This document shows positions 4,684 to 6,405 of a stretch of DNA of 6,405 nt, piece after piece. Every line of letters starts with the position of its first letter. Position 1 is the stretch's first letter. Origin of the DNA: Akkermansia sp. (GTDB taxonomy: Bacteria > Verrucomicrobiota > Verrucomicrobiia > Verrucomicrobiales > Akkermansiaceae); NCBI GenBank assembly GCA_017379255.1, contig JAFNWZ010000115.1:1-6405 (forward strand), in the 5' to 3' direction. The position numbers and the translations under genes were made by a program. Under the pieces are notes generated by a model. That model had not been told where the DNA came from, made no database searches, and was given only the letters and a program-made list of their open reading frames with translations.

Positions 4684-6255
4684 TTATAATAATAACTTTG
4701 CCTGACGCTCTGAATTAATAGTATCTGCGCAGGCTGCCAGTAATTCGGTTGCTATGTCTGGTGCCGCCAGCCTGATGAGATGCGTATCTGTTTTGTCTTT
4801 TGCGAGGATGTTTGCATCGCCATACCAAACGATGGAACGGTCGATGATAGCGAATTTGTGGTGCAGGGTGGTAGCAGTATTAAGATGAACTCCTGCTGCA
4901 TGCAGTTTGGCGTGCTGATGGGCAATGATGCCTTGGTGGCTCGCGGGGTAGGTTTCAATTGCGTTGGTGATAATTGTAGTGCGTATGCCTTCAGTATGCA
5001 TGTTGGGTAGGATAGTGCATAGCCAATTAGTTTTGAACAGGTTCACGTGCGGGCATGCGATGATGATTTCCCGGTGCGCATTTTGAATGTCCTGCTCCAG
5101 TTTTGGGAGATAAGTCTCGGCGTCAAATATGCAATCCGCTTGGGAAGAAGATGGGGCTACATGCGAGTAGAAGGAATACCCTATTTTTTTGTAGGCTCTG
5201 AGCCGTTTATGGTACATGTTGTCTAGCACTCGGATATTGCTATCCACATAGTCGTAGATGATTACCTCCTTTTTCCCATCATAGTTGCGGTGAAGTCGGC
5301 CTGCGTATTGTTCAACATTTCCTTCCCATGCGATGGGCGTGGCAAGCATAAGCGTGTCGAGACGGGGGAAGTTGAAGCCTTCTCCTATGTATTTGCCGAT
5401 AGCTACCAGCACTAGCTTTTCGTCTGCTGGCACGTTGTTAAGCTGTTGCCTGGTTTGTTCTCGTGCACAATTTCCGCTGCCCCCTTGTAACAGAATGATG
5501 TTAGGAACATGGGGCGTGAGCATGTGCTGTAGCAGCGCTGCATGTGCGCGATACCTGGTTATCAATAGCGGGGTGCGTCCTTGGTGGATTGCGGCAAGCG
5601 TATCTGCAATGATGAGTTTATTTCTTGTTTCATCATTGATGATTGCCTGGTACACCTCGTTGATTTTCCATTCCGGACCCGGGTTGCACAGTCTTGTGAA
5701 CCGTGGGTAAATGAGGTGTTGAATGTTCTGCGTTGCTGCCTTTTGCAATGCCGTGAATTTGTGCCGTATGGGGCCGAATTGCATGAGCATCTTGGGCTCC
5801 ATTCCATCGTCTCGTTTTGGGGTGGCAGTGAGCCCGTACACGTACTTGGCTGGAATGTTGCGAAGAACATCCTCTGCTGTCTGTGAAGCCGCGTGGTGGC
5901 ATTCATCCATAATCACCATTCCGTAGTTTCTAACCCATTCGGCAATGTTGCCATCGCCACCGAGGGAGCTGACCATGGCTATGTCGATTAATCCGGTGAT
6001 GGAGTTGTGGCTGGAGTGTAGGCTGCCTATGTGGCTCTTCCTGACTCTGAAACGCCCGGAACTTGTCTGGTAGGTGGGAAGGGGCTCATCAATGCAAAGG
6101 AATTTTTGAAAATCCTCAAGCCAGTTCTTCATGATTTCGCGGTTATGTACCAGTACAAGGGTATTCACCTTGCGCACTGCTACAAGGTAGGCTCCAACGG
6201 CTGTTTTGCCGAAGGCTGTAGCGGCATGCAGGATGCCGGTTTCATGTTTCAGCAT
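4684..6255 (-). CDS. Superfamily 2 helicase (TOTE-type) with C-terminal PLD-like nuclease domain
   Basis: 523 residues from the first in-frame ATG. Motifs in order: Walker A ATAFGKT (12-18), NTLVLVH (31-37), DECHH (117-121), GLTATP (141-146), GPIRH (161-165), LLITRYRAHA (230-239), IGEGFNFPRLD (290-300), QYAGRLHR (316-323), IYDYVDS (333-339). ATAFGKT, GPIRH, IGEGF and YDYVDS together match, from memory, the helicase half of proteins in which a TOTE-type archaeo-eukaryotic primase domain comes first. Residues about 372-510 form a phospholipase-D-like domain with one HKD motif: His465, Lys467, Asp472 in HHKFAIID. A single HKD usually needs a dimer for nuclease action. An ATP-driven translocase joined to a PLD nuclease suggests attack on or processing of nucleic acid. 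The ATG start is doubtful: conserved sequence continues upstream (FTGTLYPEQQSAATD, including the Gln motif) until an in-frame TAA. It either re-initiates here or is the intact part of a pseudogene. TAA stop at 4684-4686. Confidence 0.85.
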   Translation of the reverse strand: MLKHETGILHAATAFGKTAVGAYLVAVRKVNTLVLVHNREIMKNWLEDFQKFLCIDEPLPTYQTSSGRFRVRKSHIGSLHSSHNSITGLIDIAMVSSLGGDGNIAEWVRNYGMVIMDECHHAASQTAEDVLRNIPAKYVYGLTATPKRDDGMEPKMLMQFGPIRHKFTALQKAATQNIQHLIYPRFTRLCNPGPEWKINEVYQAIINDETRNKLIIADTLAAIHQGRTPLLITRYRAHAALLQHMLTPHVPNIILLQGGSGNCAREQTRQQLNNVPADEKLVLVAIGKYIGEGFNFPRLDTLMLATPIAWEGNVEQYAGRLHRNYDGKKEVIIYDYVDSNIRVLDNMYHKRLRAYKKIGYSFYSHVAPSSSQADCIFDAETYLPKLEQDIQNAHREIIIACPHVNLFKTNWLCTILPNMHTEGIRTTIITNAIETYPASHQGIIAHQHAKLHAAGVHLNTATTLHHKFAIIDRSIVWYGDANILAKDKTDTHLIRLAAPDIATELLAACADTINSERQAKLLL

Positions 6256-6405
6256 ATCAGTTGCTGCTGATTGCTGTTCCGGGTAAAGGGTTCCGGTAAA
6301 CTTAATGTTAATGCTTCTTCCTTGTGTTCTGGTGACAATTTCTGTTTATGGTATTTCTGCTGATTTCAGTAGTTAGATAAGCTTTTCCTTGACTCCACGG
6401 GGGAG
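6256..6405 (-). pseudogene. Upstream part of the helicase gene, interrupted by two in-frame TAA codons
   Basis: Read in the helicase frame from the right edge: LPRGVKEKLI, stop (6375-6373), LLKSAEIP, stop (6348-6346), TEIVTRTQGRSINIKFTG, then YPEQQSAATD into Met at 6255. The order LPRG, about 20 residues, GR-hydrophobic-F-G, PEQ is what I recall for the linker between the primase and helicase halves of TOTE proteins, and the spacing fits without an indel if the two stops stand for ordinary residues. There is no ATG, GTG or TTG between the second stop and 6255 in this frame. A primase domain is expected just beyond the right edge. Alternatives are nonsense decay, base-calling errors, or recoding; TAA clearly ends the other genes here, so recoding is least likely. 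Confidence 0.55.

Noticed and set aside
6346..6375. Genetic code with TAA read as an amino acid
   Set aside because: TAA ends the membrane-protein, dehydrogenase, DUF3800 and helicase genes in this window, so general reassignment does not fit.

Overview
The window looks like an accessory region of a bacterial chromosome. One GC-rich metabolic gene, an iron-type alcohol dehydrogenase, sits among AT-richer, transferred-looking genes and long intergenic blocks full of hairpin repeats. The organism cannot be named from the sequence. Near-consensus sigma70-type promoters (TTGATT-17-TATAAT, TTGACT-17-TATAGT, TTGACA-17-TATGCT) argue against the Bacteroidota promoter type. The three complete genes start within about 0 to 12 nt of their predicted transcription starts and lack a clear Shine-Dalgarno sequence. 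An anaerobe is plausible from the YqhD/butanol-dehydrogenase-like enzyme, but that is inference.

Left part (1-822, + strand): the C-terminal end of an unidentified protein with a weak HPr-like strand/helix pattern, then a separately promoted 184-residue protein with four membrane segments and a charged helical tail. Bases 823-1272 hold no convincing gene, only some hairpins.

Middle (1273-3600): a roughly 150-bp structured repeat (copy 1) leads into the alcohol dehydrogenase (1501-2670). The dehydrogenase ends in a strong GC hairpin that belongs to the first of two tandem, diverging modules (heptamer run, GC hairpin, C-rich body, 29-mer end). A second copy of the 150-bp element follows at 3297-3449. 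Two of its stems differ from copy 1 by paired, compensatory changes. It runs into an array of 24-bp hairpin units and a minus-strand terminator, which serves an orphan C-terminal coding tail ending at 3627.

Right part (3700-6405): the most interesting piece. On the minus strand is a superfamily 2 helicase whose motifs match the helicase half of TOTE-type primase-helicase proteins and which carries a C-terminal phospholipase-D-like (HKD) domain. Its frame is cut by two TAA codons near the right edge. Downstream is a DUF3800 protein with its own promoter and a leaderless start. Facing them on the + strand, one base beyond the DUF3800 stop codon, is a strong promoter followed exactly at +1 by a roughly 63-nt predicted three-way-junction RNA ending in a T6 tract. 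Helicase-nuclease, DUF3800 and the small RNA together form a candidate undescribed conflict or defence cassette. The arrangement is visible in the sequence; a shared function is inference.
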